64,000 bases of DNA, from contig NZ_JAPHPW010000001.1 of assembly GCF_026241515.1 (NCBI RefSeq), positions 124,001-188,000 of the forward strand. Direction: 5' to 3'. The DNA is from Vibrio sp. 14G-20. GTDB lineage: Bacteria; Pseudomonadota; Gammaproteobacteria; Enterobacterales; Vibrionaceae. This document shows positions 34,537 through 43,345 of the stretch, one piece after another. Both the position numbers and the translations under genes were made by a program. Position 1 is the first letter of the stretch. Every line of letters begins with the position of its first letter. Under the pieces are notes generated by a model. That model was not told where the DNA came from, did no database searches, and saw only the letters and a program-made list of their open reading frames with translations.

Positions 34537-35310
34537 ATGTCTATCCATCTTGTTATCATCGATGCCTTAAACCTCATCCGACGCGTGCACTCTGTTCAGC
34601 CGGATCCAACCGATATAGCAAGAACCATCACCACGACAACTCGTACTCTCAATAAAATCCTTTCTGAGTCTAAGCCAACCCACATCATCGCAGTGTTTGA
34701 TCATCACTTACAAGATCGAGGCTGGCGCGCTGAAGTACTTCCTGCCTATAAGCAGAATCGTAAACCGATGCCAGAACCACTGATGCAGGGCCTTGATGCG
34801 ATACAACAAGCTTGGTGGGAATTAGGTATCGATTCACTACTATCAGATGGCGATGAGGCGGATGATCTAGTCGCAACATTGGCAAAGAAAGTGGCCGACC
34901 ACGGAGAAACCGTCACCATCATTTCGACGGATAAAGGCTACTGCCAACTGCTATCACCTACCCTGCAGATCCGTGATTACTTCCAACATCGATGGTTGGA
35001 TAAACCCTTTATCGAAGCTGAGTTTGGCGTAAAGCCTGAACAACTTGCTGATTACTGGGGCTTAACGGGTGTGAGCTCTAGCCAAGTGCCGGGGATTCCA
35101 GGTGTCGGCCCGAAAGCGGCAAAAGAGATACTAACCACCTACCCTGATATTGAAACCGCCTATCAAGCAGAAGACCTGCCGAAGAAATATCGCAAGAAGT
35201 TCGATGAACATATCGAATCAGCTCGCTTGTGTAAGCTGGTTTCGGCTCTGAAAACAGACATTGATTTAGGTTTTAACCTGCAAGACATTCGCTACGAAGC
35301 GAACGCTTAA
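34537..35310 (+). CDS. xni: Flap endonuclease Xni
   Basis: A 257-residue flap endonuclease of the 5'-3' exonuclease family, paralogous to the Pol I nuclease domain. It has an N-terminal LVIIDALNLIRRVH metal-binding start, VFDHHLQDRGWRAEVLPAYKQNR (about 50-72), DGDEADDLVATLAKK with clustered acidic residues (about 107-121), ISTDKGYCQLL, and the helix-hairpin-helix GIPGVGPKAAKEIL (about 187-200). Some acidic ligands of the second metal site are absent in this family. It acts on DNA flaps during repair and replication. Its ribosome-binding site is weak and begins right after a terminator. Confidence 0.95.
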   Translation: MSIHLVIIDALNLIRRVHSVQPDPTDIARTITTTTRTLNKILSESKPTHIIAVFDHHLQDRGWRAEVLPAYKQNRKPMPEPLMQGLDAIQQAWWELGIDSLLSDGDEADDLVATLAKKVADHGETVTIISTDKGYCQLLSPTLQIRDYFQHRWLDKPFIEAEFGVKPEQLADYWGLTGVSSSQVPGIPGVGPKAAKEILTTYPDIETAYQAEDLPKKYRKKFDEHIESARLCKLVSALKTDIDLGFNLQDIRYEANA

Positions 35311-35368
35311 CTCTCATATACAAAGCCCTATTATAACGAACGTCTCTTATACAGAGCTTCAGATACAG

Positions 35369-35397
35369 AAAAGCCTTAGTCGACACTAAGGCTTTTT
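35369..35397. terminator. Bidirectional terminator between xni and the TonB receptor gene
   Basis: A 12-bp stem (35369-35380 with 35385-35396) and CGAC loop has a T run to the right and an AAAA-rich left flank. Confidence 0.85.
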
Positions 35398-35437
35398 GTT
35401 ATTTACGGCGACCGCCTAAGCGAACTTAATCGGATGA

Positions 35438-37468
35438 TTAGAAGTTATAAGCGATAGAAGCTTTGAAGTTACGACCCGCTTCGTAGCTGGTGTACTTATC
35501 AGAGCCCCAAGAGATACCAAAGCCAGTGTGCTCTGCATATTTCTTATCAAGTAGGTTATCGATACCGATGTTCATCTCTAGGTCTTTAGCAAACCTAGGA
35601 GTGTAAGCCGCCCAAATGTTGTGTGTTGCAAAACCAGCACGCTTCACTTGTTCACCCTTTTCATCCGTGTAGTCATTACCCGGAACGAATCGAGAATCCC
35701 AACCAAACACAAACTCACTGTTTAGGCTGTAGTTGAAGCCCGCTTTGAAGTTGTGAATGCCTGTTTTGCTCATATGACTAGTCTTGCCATTTTCTAGATC
35801 TTTCTGGTCACCGTCTGAGTATGAGTGGTTCGCGTATACGCTCAGAGAATCTAGCTCGTAGCTCAATACTGTTTCCACACCCCACACTTCAACATCATAC
35901 TGGTTTGCCAGTGTTGAGTTGTTCTTGGTTGGGTGCATTTGGTTATCAAGGTTGTAGGTGTAAGCCGTGAAACCTAGGATAGCGTAGTCAGCAGCAAGCA
36001 AGCGCGTCAGCTCGTAATCAAAGCCCGCTTCGTAGTTGTTACCCGTCATCGCCTTAGTATCAGACTGGTTAACATCAGGTGCAGCTTTCATCGTGAGTGC
36101 TTCTGGCAATGATGCACCTTTGAACAGACGGCCATAGCCGACACGCAGTTTTAGGTTATCCGTCGTTTGGTATTCACCTTTGAATTTCGGAGACAGCTGG
36201 TCGAAATCACCATCGTAAACACCACCAAGTTTATGAACGTCGTAACGCAAACCTGTTGTTAAACGGAAATCGCTGAACTCATACATATCTTGTAGGTAAA
36301 GACCGTAAGCCGTCACCGTACCGCCATCCATACCGTACTTCTTGGTTTCACCTTGCTTAGAACCGCTTTGGTAAACACCGTCACCCGCATCAATCCACTG
36401 CTCTGCCTTATAACCATCAAGACCGTAAGTCAGCTCATGCTCGCCAACCCAAGAGATATTACGGATGTCACCACCAATGGTCGTCACATTGTATTCGCGA
36501 TCAGGAATAGCAATTGTGCCATCTTTAATCCAGTTACCGTTCGCGTCTTTATCCCAAGCAGTATCAACAAGCGCATCACGCTCCATGTACTGGCGGTTGT
36601 AGTAGATATTGGTTTTCAGATGTACCAAATCGCTACCTGCGTCGTATTCGTGCTGCAGAGTCACAGTATCGCGGTTGAGCGAGTGGTAGTTGTGTTCATC
36701 ATCAGCATACAGAGCACCTGCCTTCTCACCTGACAATTGGCGCTTACCGCCATCGTTGTATCGGTTGAAAGTCAGCTTGAATTCGTTGGCATCGTTCGGG
36801 ATGAAAACAACCTTAGCCAAACCTGATTTCAGTTCGCCCTGCTTAGACGTTACCGCTTCCTGATCTGGGATATGCAGATCGCCATCTTCTGAGTAGTTTG
36901 CGATACCCATGAACTGCAGCTTGTCGTTCACTTTTGCATACACAGCAACGTTGGTTGCGAAACGTTCGTAAGCGGTTTGGTAGCTGGTTTTAACTCGAGC
37001 ACCAATGCTTTCACCTGGTTTAAGAAGGTCGCTTGGATCTTTAGTCTCGTAGCTAAACGAACCGTTAATCGCACCAGAACCCGACAGCGCAGAGTTACCG
37101 CCTAGTTCAATTTCAGCACGCTTAAGCATGGCTGGGTCAATCGCTTGGTCACCAGAGTGGTGGAACAGCTGACCTTCTTGACGCGCACCATCAATGGTCA
37201 CTACGGCAAATTTGTCTTCCATACCACGTACATACACTTTACGAGAGTAACGTGCGTTTCCGTCTACCGTCACACTTGGCATGGTGTTCAGAACATCTTT
37301 GATGTCCGATGCTTGTTTCTTTTCAAGCGTGTCAGAGTTGATTTCAGTTTGAACAAGTTGGTCAAGTGCAGAACCGATAACAACAACGGTTTCTTGTTCG
37401 TCAGCAGCAAGCGCTGTAAATGAAGTTAAGGCAACCGTAACGGCCACTGATAGTGCTTTAAGTTTCAT
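35438..37468 (-). CDS. TonB-dependent outer membrane receptor (heme/iron-uptake type)
   Basis: A 676-residue TonB-dependent receptor. Signal peptide (about 1-21, cleavage ALA/ADEQ), TonB box region EQETVVVIGSA, plug domain (about 45-160) with DIKDVLNTMPSVTVDGNARYSRKVYVRGMED and ELGGNSALSGSGAINGSFSY, then a 22-strand barrel with FKGASLPEALT, a variant of the FRAP motif of heme receptors, and a terminal strand GRNFKASIAYNF. The ligand may be heme or another iron chelate; this is inferred. A Fur-type box lies 58 bp upstream of the start, so it should be induced by iron limitation. It is monocistronic. Confidence 0.85.
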   Translation of the reverse strand: MKLKALSVAVTVALTSFTALAADEQETVVVIGSALDQLVQTEINSDTLEKKQASDIKDVLNTMPSVTVDGNARYSRKVYVRGMEDKFAVVTIDGARQEGQLFHHSGDQAIDPAMLKRAEIELGGNSALSGSGAINGSFSYETKDPSDLLKPGESIGARVKTSYQTAYERFATNVAVYAKVNDKLQFMGIANYSEDGDLHIPDQEAVTSKQGELKSGLAKVVFIPNDANEFKLTFNRYNDGGKRQLSGEKAGALYADDEHNYHSLNRDTVTLQHEYDAGSDLVHLKTNIYYNRQYMERDALVDTAWDKDANGNWIKDGTIAIPDREYNVTTIGGDIRNISWVGEHELTYGLDGYKAEQWIDAGDGVYQSGSKQGETKKYGMDGGTVTAYGLYLQDMYEFSDFRLTTGLRYDVHKLGGVYDGDFDQLSPKFKGEYQTTDNLKLRVGYGRLFKGASLPEALTMKAAPDVNQSDTKAMTGNNYEAGFDYELTRLLAADYAILGFTAYTYNLDNQMHPTKNNSTLANQYDVEVWGVETVLSYELDSLSVYANHSYSDGDQKDLENGKTSHMSKTGIHNFKAGFNYSLNSEFVFGWDSRFVPGNDYTDEKGEQVKRAGFATHNIWAAYTPRFAKDLEMNIGIDNLLDKKYAEHTGFGISWGSDKYTSYEAGRNFKASIAYNF

Positions 37469-37525
37469 ATTCTGTTTTTATGTTTTATAGATTCGAGTGA
37501 GGAGGCGTGAATATTACACAGTTTG

Positions 37526-37544
37526 AATGATAATTCTTATCATT
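37526..37544. promoter_or_regulatory. Fur-type box upstream of the TonB receptor
   Basis: AATGATAATTCTTATCATT has perfect 8-base arms around TTC and matches the Fur consensus well (TGATAAT core). It lies between the receptor promoter and a possible plus-strand promoter at about 37550-37580. Confidence 0.8.
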
Positions 37545-37583
37545 TACATTCTTTACTTACGTTCCCTTACTTTTAATAAAACA

Positions 37584-37708
37584 GAATTCGATTAGGATGT
37601 TCTGGCTGTAAAACTTACTTCGTTTTGCTGCTGAATCTTTGAATAAACCCTTCTTCGTATCACCCCTGAATTAGGTAGCCGTATGTCTCGATCACTTACG
37701 GCTTTTTT
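37584..37708 (+). ncRNA. Candidate small RNA divergent from the TonB receptor
   Basis: The plus strand here has no gene but ends in a good intrinsic terminator (37677-37703, one mismatch, then TTTTTT). Upstream of it is a 7-bp hairpin (GTAAAAC with GTTTTGC around 37607-37627), then about 45 unpaired, pyrimidine-rich bases containing AAACCCTTCTTCG and CACCCCTGAA, a common Hfq-sRNA architecture. A -10-like TTTAAT lies at 37572-37577 but no clear -35 is seen. The Fur box is immediately upstream. I do not recognise a known sRNA. Start is approximate. Confidence 0.4.
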
Positions 37709-37858
37709 CATATCAAATCACCGCTGATATAGGGAATTTAACGATTTTCATGTCAGTTGTGTTGATAGTCATAACACCCATAGCTGACTCATGAGTGCGA
37801 CTTTCCACAACATGTAACAATGGATTTAACTGAGCAATTGCCAAACTGCAGATACAAA

Positions 37859-37881
37859 AAATGCCCCTTAAAGGAGCATTT
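37859..37881 (-). terminator. Terminator of the gcvA-ygdD-rlmM operon
   Basis: A 9-bp stem with one wobble (37859-37867 with 37873-37881) is followed by TTTTTTG on the minus strand, 39 bp past rlmM. Bases 37709-37858 show nothing else. Confidence 0.8.
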
Positions 37882-37919
37882 TCTTTATCTCGATACTGAG
37901 ACTGGCACTAACGCAAATA

Positions 37920-39011
37920 TTAGTGCGGTGAGATGTTTGAAAGCGACTGGATGTGAACCGTGATCTCTTCGCGATCGTGGTAAAGGTGCTTAGCTTGCAT
38001 CTTGAACTTCACTTTGTTCTCAATAAGGAACACTTTTAGGTTCTCGATATCCTGCAGTACTTCATCGTAACGGCCTTTCATCGGCAGTTTCAGGTTAAAT
38101 AGTGCTTCTTGCGCCCAACCTTTGATGATCCACTCACCCATAAGGTGTGCAACGCGAGCTGGCTTTTCAACCATGTCACAGATAATCCAAGTTACGTTCT
38201 TACGGTCTGGTTCGAATTTAAAACCATCTACCATGTGGTGCTTAATCTGACCGGTTTCCATTAGGCTGTCTGCCATCATGCCGTTATCAACACAGTGAAC
38301 GAACATCGAACGCTTAACCAGTTGGTAAGTCCAACCGCCTGGACACGCGCCCAAATCAACACCCCACATACCCGAAGCCAGACGCTCATCCCACTCATCA
38401 CGAGGAATGAATACGTGGAACGCTTCTTCTAACTTCAATGTAGAACGGCTTGGTGCATCTGATGGGAATTTCAGACGAGGAATACCCATGAAGAACTGCG
38501 AGTTGTTCGATGGGTAAGAGTAACCCACAAAGCAGTGACCCGGAGCGATGAAGCACAAGTGCAGTACTGGCTTCTTAGCGTTGTCCTTAGCCGTCATCAA
38601 GCCTTTGCCACGCATTGCTTGACGCATTGGCACGGTAAACTTACGGCAGAACTTCAATAGCTCTTTTGCTTCGTTAGTATCTGGCGTTTCGATACGAATA
38701 TCGCCACAACGTGGGAAACCTTCTTTCTCAGAAAGCGCCTCAAGAATTGGAGAGATACGGTCATCGGTTGGCAGGTCTTTGATTTCAACCGCTACGGCTA
38801 GCATTTGACGAGCAAAGATCAGTGACTGGAAGTCGATCTCTTTGATCAATTTGTCCGCTTCACCTGCTTGGTAACATTCAAACAATACAAAGCCTGTATT
38901 GTTCTTTAGGCGAGGAAAACCAAACACTTCCAGTTGTGTTGCCTTGTCTTGAATTTCGCCAGCACATTCTTTTTCAAAACCAGAGCGACAATAAAGTAGT
39001 ACGTGTTTCAC
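37920..39011 (-). CDS. rlmM: 23S rRNA (cytidine(2498)-2'-O)-methyltransferase RlmM
   Basis: A 363-residue SAM-dependent methyltransferase that 2'-O-methylates C2498 of 23S rRNA. The N-terminal THUMP-like domain starts [16 protein letters not shown]. The Rossmann methyltransferase core has [15 protein letters not shown] (SAM-binding, about residues 216-230), and [17 protein letters not shown]; the final lysines ([12 protein letters not shown]) belong to the K-D-K-E set. The start is GTG 39011 because AGAGGTAAC precedes it and the next gene upstream stops at TGA within GTGA, a 4-base overlap. It ends an operon with gcvA, a hydrolase gene and ygdD. Confidence 0.97.
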   Translation of the reverse strand: MKHVLLYCRSGFEKECAGEIQDKATQLEVFGFPRLKNNTGFVLFECYQAGEADKLIKEIDFQSLIFARQMLAVAVEIKDLPTDDRISPILEALSEKEGFPRCGDIRIETPDTNEAKELLKFCRKFTVPMRQAMRGKGLMTAKDNAKKPVLHLCFIAPGHCFVGYSYPSNNSQFFMGIPRLKFPSDAPSRSTLKLEEAFHVFIPRDEWDERLASGMWGVDLGACPGGWTYQLVKRSMFVHCVDNGMMADSLMETGQIKHHMVDGFKFEPDRKNVTWIICDMVEKPARVAHLMGEWIIKGWAQEALFNLKLPMKGRYDEVLQDIENLKVFLIENKVKFKMQAKHLYHDREEITVHIQSLSNISPH

Positions 39012-39406
39012 TGAGTTACCTCTTTTATATTCAAAGCAGCGAAGGAGAAGACTCCCCAACCAATGATAAATAGTAGACCACCAAACGGTGTTATAGGGCC
39101 AAACCATTTTATTCCTGTCAGTGCTAGCCCATAAAGGCTGCCACTAAAACAAAGGATGCCGATGATAAAGCAAATTGCCGCAATGAAAAAATATTTTTGT
39201 GATTTAGCGCCAAGTTTCATCTGTAGCAGAGCACCACACGCCAATATCGCTAGAGTATGGATAAACTGGTACTGAACACCCGTCTCGAACACACCCAAAA
39301 GATACTCTGGCAAGATGGCTTTCAAACCGTGTGCAGCAAATGCCCCAAGCATCACAGCGATCGCACCAGAAATGCCTGCGAAAGTGAGTAAATACTTACT
39401 TTTCAT
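39008..39406 (-). CDS. ygdD: DUF423 family inner membrane protein YgdD
   Basis: A 132-residue protein with four predicted membrane segments, of the DUF423 family: [20 protein letters not shown] near the N-terminus, [33 protein letters not shown] and [20 protein letters not shown]. Function is unknown. ATG 39406 matches the start of E. coli YgdD; it overlaps the upstream hydrolase gene by 11 bases and its stop overlaps rlmM by 4. E. coli has the same gcvA-ygdD-rlmM order without the hydrolase. Confidence 0.93.
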   Translation of the reverse strand: MKSKYLLTFAGISGAIAVMLGAFAAHGLKAILPEYLLGVFETGVQYQFIHTLAILACGALLQMKLGAKSQKYFFIAAICFIIGILCFSGSLYGLALTGIKWFGPITPFGGLLFIIGWGVFSFAALNIKEVTQ

Positions 39407-40019
39407 TGAGCACCTCTTTGATAAACGCGGATAGCTTTTCAACGGTTAACGCGATGTTCTGTTGTTCCGTATAGCCAGAACTCTTGCGTGGCTTGAAGCT
39501 ATGGTCGCCATCGGGAATAAATTCGACTCGAATTGAATCCGACAGATTGAAGTCAGCAAACTCTTCACGCTTACCAAAGGTATCGCGCTCGCCTTGTAAA
39601 ATAAGACACGGCTTAGTTAACTCTGCGAGATGTTCGCCTTTGTACTTCTCTGGTTTACCCGGCGGATGGAAAGGAAAACCCAAACACGCCATCGCAGCCA
39701 CTTTATCCAACTCAGATAGATGACTCGCCATGCGGCCTCCCATCGACTTACCACCAATCACAAGTTTGTCAGCATCGGTTTGTTCGATGATCTCTTGGTA
39801 GGCTTCAAGTAGCTTAGGGGCTCTGTCAGGTGGACGACGCTTGCCATCTTCAGCACGCTTGATCATGTAAGGAAAATTGAAACGAATCACTCGTATCCCT
39901 TTAAAGGCCACCCCTTTGGCTACCGACTGCATGAACTCGTGGTCCATGCCAGCACCCGCGCCGTGTGCGAAGATAAAGGTGATTGGGTTGTCTTCACCAT
40001 CAATAATGATGTTATTCAT
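39396..40019 (-). CDS. Alpha/beta hydrolase of the KANL3/Tex30-like family
   Basis: A 207-residue small alpha/beta hydrolase. It has FIFAHGAGAGMDHEFM (HGAGA oxyanion loop, about residues 12-27), IRFNFPYM, the nucleophile elbow VIGGKSMGGRMASHLS (serine near residue 80), LQGERDTFG with the acid residue, and PDGDHSFKPR with the catalytic histidine near 173. This motif set matches the KANL3/Tex30 family of putative dienelactone-hydrolase-like enzymes; substrate is unknown. It overlaps the gcvA end by 8 bases and ygdD by 11, so it is a tightly coupled operon member, an addition relative to E. coli. Confidence 0.88.
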   Translation of the reverse strand: MNNIIIDGEDNPITFIFAHGAGAGMDHEFMQSVAKGVAFKGIRVIRFNFPYMIKRAEDGKRRPPDRAPKLLEAYQEIIEQTDADKLVIGGKSMGGRMASHLSELDKVAAMACLGFPFHPPGKPEKYKGEHLAELTKPCLILQGERDTFGKREEFADFNLSDSIRVEFIPDGDHSFKPRKSSGYTEQQNIALTVEKLSAFIKEVLNEK

Positions 40020-40920
40020 CCAGCAAGTCCTCTTGTTCACTTTGTGCTTTAGCCAGCATCCAATCACGGAAGGTCGCGATTCGGCCCATGTCGGCTTGTT
40101 TCTCGTGACACACTACATAGAAGGCGTTCTTACTCACCAACACTTCATCAAACGGTGCTATCAAGCGACCCGCTTCTATTTCAGGTTGTGCGAGAACGTT
40201 GTTACCCAATGCGATGCCTTGGCCGTGAGCTGCTGCTTGAAGCACCATGGTTGAGTGACTGAAGATCGGCCCGTGGTTCACGTTAACCCCATCGATGCCA
40301 TTTTGTTTAGCAAACTGTTTCCAATCTTTTCGAGAGGTGTCGTGCAATAGCGTATGGCATGCTAAATCACTTAGAGATTCTAATGGTTTTGTTCCTAGCA
40401 GCACTGAAGGAGAACAAAGCGGAATCAGATATTCTTGATACAGCTTGTCAGCTCTCAGACCCGACCAATTGCCTCGACCATAATAGATAGCAACGTCCAC
40501 ATCATCAGTTAGCGAGCCTTCATCCATATCCACGGCTTTGATTCGCACATCGATATCAGGTTCTTGCTGATTAAAGTCGGCAAGCCTTGGTACTAACCAT
40601 TGAATAGCAAAACTTGGCGGTAAGCTGATGGTCAATGCACCCTTCTCACTTCGCTCAAGCACTTTGTCAGTGGCTTCAGCGAGTGATGTGAAAATATCTT
40701 TGATATCTAAGAAGTAGCTTTGCCCTTCTTCAGTTAGCAACAAAGAACGGTTTCTTCGACGAAAAAGCTTCAAAGATAAGAATTCTTCAAGTGCTTTGAT
40801 CTGGTGGCTAACCGCAGCTTGAGTAACAAACAACTCTTCTGCAGCACGCGTAAAACTCAAGTGTCGAGCAGCGGCTTCAAACACTCTTAACGAGTTTAAT
40901 GGGGGTAATCGACGAGACAT
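40012..40920 (-). CDS. gcvA: Glycine cleavage system transcriptional regulator GcvA (LysR family)
   Basis: A 302-residue LysR-type regulator. The N-terminal winged helix-turn-helix is LPPLNSLRVFEAAARHLSFT then RAAEELFVTQAAVSHQIKAL (about 6-45), an almost exact GcvA signature, followed by the effector-binding domain (about 90-300). GcvA activates gcvTHP with glycine and represses it with purines via GcvR, and activates gcvB. It heads the operon gcvA-hydrolase-ygdD-rlmM and is divergent from the gcvB sRNA 55 bp away, as in E. coli. Confidence 0.95.
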   Translation of the reverse strand: MSRRLPPLNSLRVFEAAARHLSFTRAAEELFVTQAAVSHQIKALEEFLSLKLFRRRNRSLLLTEEGQSYFLDIKDIFTSLAEATDKVLERSEKGALTISLPPSFAIQWLVPRLADFNQQEPDIDVRIKAVDMDEGSLTDDVDVAIYYGRGNWSGLRADKLYQEYLIPLCSPSVLLGTKPLESLSDLACHTLLHDTSRKDWKQFAKQNGIDGVNVNHGPIFSHSTMVLQAAAHGQGIALGNNVLAQPEIEAGRLIAPFDEVLVSKNAFYVVCHEKQADMGRIATFRDWMLAKAQSEQEDLLDE

Positions 40921-40963
40921 AGTTACTCTCTAAATAAGCATTAGTTTTTTTTATCTGAAACAT

Positions 40964-40969
40964 TATAAT
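40964..40969 (+). promoter_or_regulatory. -10 element of the gcvB promoter
   Basis: A perfect TATAAT lies seven bases before the predicted RNA start. The -35 region is poor (TTAGTT), which suits a GcvA-activated promoter. Confidence 0.65.
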
Positions 40970-40975
40970 TTGTCC

Positions 40976-41224
40976 ATTGCCTAGCGGCCAGAGAAATTCT
41001 ATATTTCATTCCGCAGCAGCTAGCCTGAACGGCTTGATTCTCTCTAGAATCAATTGGCTTAGCTCCTGCGATGTTGTGTTTGCAAACTCGTACTTTTCGA
41101 GTTGGGTAGAGTTCTACCAAATGTTTTGTTGCAGTTATACCCTGAAACGAGGCATATACTTCCTGTATTTATTTTGACCTGTCTGTCAAATTTGTTTACA
41201 CCGCCTATACGGCGGTGTTTTTTT
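40976..41224 (+). ncRNA. gcvB: GcvB small RNA
   Basis: An RNA of about 249 nt, recognised by conserved segments: the G/U-rich seed region GATGTTGTGTTTGCAA (R1, around 41070-41085), ACTTCCTGTATTTA (R2-like, around 41158-41171), and a CCTGTCTGTCA stretch (R3-like). It ends in a strong terminator ACACCGCC-TATAC-GGCGGTGT plus seven T, near-identical to that of E. coli GcvB. It lies divergent from gcvA, the conserved location. GcvB base-pairs via Hfq with mRNAs for amino-acid and peptide transporters and represses them when glycine is plentiful. Confidence 0.92.
41198..41224 (+). terminator. gcvB terminator
   Basis: A perfect 8-bp stem (41198-41205 with 41211-41218) is followed by seven T. Bases 41225-41486 hold no further feature I can support. 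Confidence 0.92.
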
Positions 41225-41486
41225 ATGCCCAGAGAAAAGTAACAACAAGTTTATCAATAGCTGTGCTAATTAATCCTTACTATTTTCTCACTCTAATCAC
41301 AAAATTTAACGCCTACTTACGTAAACAATCATACGCATACAAATATAAGCACTTCATTGCGCATTTTGGTAACAACTCTCACCTGAACTCTCTTTATCAC
41401 ACAGCCTTGTTTTTACGACAAAAACCGCACGAGTGAGGCTATCAAACCACTTTATCGACGACAGAATAACAATCAACCGATAAATA

Positions 41487-41518
41487 AAAAGCCGCTTACT
41501 TTTCAGTAAGCGGCTTTT
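41487..41518 (-). terminator. thiI terminator
   Basis: A perfect 14-bp stem with TTTC loop (41487-41500 with 41505-41518), followed on the minus strand by TTTATTT. The plus strand also has a short T run. Confidence 0.9.
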
Positions 41519-41558
41519 CGTATGTGTTCTCAGACCGAAGTCAACCATCAAAGACTAA

Positions 41559-43007
41559 CTATGGACGGTAAACCTTAACGTTCTTGAAGCCTTGCTCTTG
41601 CAAGTAAAGTGCTTGCAGACGGCTCATAACGCCACGGTCACAGTACAGTAGGTACTCTTTACCTTGGTCAAGGTCACCAAACTGAGTCGCTAGCTTGTAG
41701 AAAGGTAGATGTTTCACTTCAACACCGTCGATTTCTAGAGGGCTTTCGTCTTCTTCGTCTGGGCTACGGATATCTAGAACGATAGCGTGGTCAGCAACAG
41801 CCTGAACTTGTTCAACTTCAGGCGCTTGTTCTTGACTCTCTTTCTCAATGTCACGGATATCCATAACACGAGCGTTCTCGATCACTTGATCCAGCACTTC
41901 AAAGTTAAACTTAGCTTCTTCTGCTTCTAGTTTACCTTTCTTCGCTTTTACTGTTGGCTTCTTAGAGATAACACCACAGTACTCTGGCATTACTTTCGCG
42001 AAGTCTTCAGTACCGATGATACGAGAAAGATCGATGATGTCTTCTTTGTCCCAGTTGATAAGCGGACGAAGGATCAGCGTATCCGTTACGTTGTCGATGT
42101 GACGCAGGTTAGTTAGCGTTTGGCTTGATACCTGACCTAGTGCTTCACCAGTAACCAATGCTTCGATCTTGAACTTGTCTGCAACCATACCACCAGCACG
42201 CATGAACATACGCTTAAGAACAACGCCCATTTGGCCGTCTTCTACGTTCTCAAGGATCTCAGCAACAACCGGTTCGAAGTCTACAGAGATGAACTTCACT
42301 TTTGCAGATGAACCGTATTTGTTCCATAGGTAGTGAGCCACTTGCTTAACGCCAATCTCATGCGCAGGGCCACCAAGATTGAAGAAACAGTAGTGAACCT
42401 TAGAACCGCGTTTGATGTGCAGGTAGCTTGAAACGCCAGAATCGAAACCGCCAGAGATCAAGCTTAGTAGGTCTTCTTGAGTACCAAGAGGGAAACCACC
42501 AAGGCCTTTGTGACGAGCCAGTACTTGGTTAAGTTTGTCGTTAGCCACTTCAACCTTAACGGTTACGTCTGGGTTCTTAAGTCGAACTTTCGCTGACTCA
42601 ACGGCTTGGTTTAGACCGCCGCCTACGTAGCGCTCTAGCTCGATAGACGTAAAGTCATGCTTACCACGACGCTTAGCACGAACAGAGAAAGTCTTGCCTT
42701 CAATATCAGCACGGCTGCGTTCTAGTACTTGCTCGTAAATATCGTGCAAGTCTTTGAATTCAGACTGTTGAACTTCAAGAGAGTGGTGAATACCCGGAGT
42801 GTGAGTCAGTGCCTCTAACACTTCTGTGTAGTACTGGTCACTCTCAGACGTCACTTCGATATGGTCGCGACGGTTGAATACCGCAACACTTTCACAGCGA
42901 CGCTGAATAACGTTACGAATGTTGCACTCTAGAATCCTTGTGAAGCGCTTACGCACCGATTCACTTTTTACAAAAATTTCCGGATGGGGCTTAACAATAA
43001 ATTTCAT
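41559..43007 (-). CDS. thiI: tRNA uracil 4-sulfurtransferase ThiI
   Basis: A full 482-residue ThiI: N-terminal ferredoxin-like and THUMP domains (about 1-165), a PP-loop AMP-forming domain with [14 protein letters not shown] (about 185-198), and a C-terminal rhodanese domain (about 400-482) with the catalytic cysteine at residue 456 in [10 protein letters not shown] second conserved cysteine is in [12 protein letters not shown]. It makes 4-thiouridine at position 8 of tRNA and supplies sulfur for the thiamine thiazole. The rhodanese domain shows it is the E. coli-like sulfur-transferring form. It is monocistronic here. Confidence 0.98.
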   Translation of the reverse strand: MKFIVKPHPEIFVKSESVRKRFTRILECNIRNVIQRRCESVAVFNRRDHIEVTSESDQYYTEVLEALTHTPGIHHSLEVQQSEFKDLHDIYEQVLERSRADIEGKTFSVRAKRRGKHDFTSIELERYVGGGLNQAVESAKVRLKNPDVTVKVEVANDKLNQVLARHKGLGGFPLGTQEDLLSLISGGFDSGVSSYLHIKRGSKVHYCFFNLGGPAHEIGVKQVAHYLWNKYGSSAKVKFISVDFEPVVAEILENVEDGQMGVVLKRMFMRAGGMVADKFKIEALVTGEALGQVSSQTLTNLRHIDNVTDTLILRPLINWDKEDIIDLSRIIGTEDFAKVMPEYCGVISKKPTVKAKKGKLEAEEAKFNFEVLDQVIENARVMDIRDIEKESQEQAPEVEQVQAVADHAIVLDIRSPDEEDESPLEIDGVEVKHLPFYKLATQFGDLDQGKEYLLYCDRGVMSRLQALYLQEQGFKNVKVYRP

Positions 43008-43274
43008 AGTACTTTCACAACATTAATGTTCAAAATTTTTAAAAGGCTCTTCGCCAAGTAAATTAGAGAATTTACACAGCACTTGAAGCAAGAGTAGATC
43101 ATATCTAAATCTAAGGGCGCGAATTATACATGAGAAAGTGAAACAAGGAAAAGAGTGCTTGCTTGGGCACCAGTAATAAATACGCACCTTATTAAAAATA
43201 GCACCTCTGCTCGCTATCGACAGTTTGATGGATGTACAACGCAATGATCAGCTAAGAACTAACGGACCAAAGAA

Positions 43275-43305
43275 AAAGCCCAACCTCATCATAAGGTTGG
43301 GCTTT
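43275..43305 (-). terminator. pomAB terminator
   Basis: A perfect 12-bp stem (43275-43286 with 43294-43305) with a 7-base loop is followed on the minus strand by TTTTTC. The gap 43008-43274 in front of thiI has nothing else recognisable. Confidence 0.9.
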
Positions 43306-43345
43306 CTGGTCTATTTAATCACTCGATATAACTCAGATCTCGATA

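Noticed and set aside
40977..41177. 66-codon plus-strand frame
   Set aside because: It coincides with the GcvB RNA, whose conserved segments and terminator are non-coding.
41215..41436. 73-codon plus-strand frame after gcvB
   Set aside because: It starts inside the gcvB terminator, has no ribosome-binding site and no recognisable protein features.
43023..43244. 73-codon minus-strand frame upstream of thiI
   Set aside because: It runs into thiI leader sequence, has no ribosome-binding site and a random-looking product.
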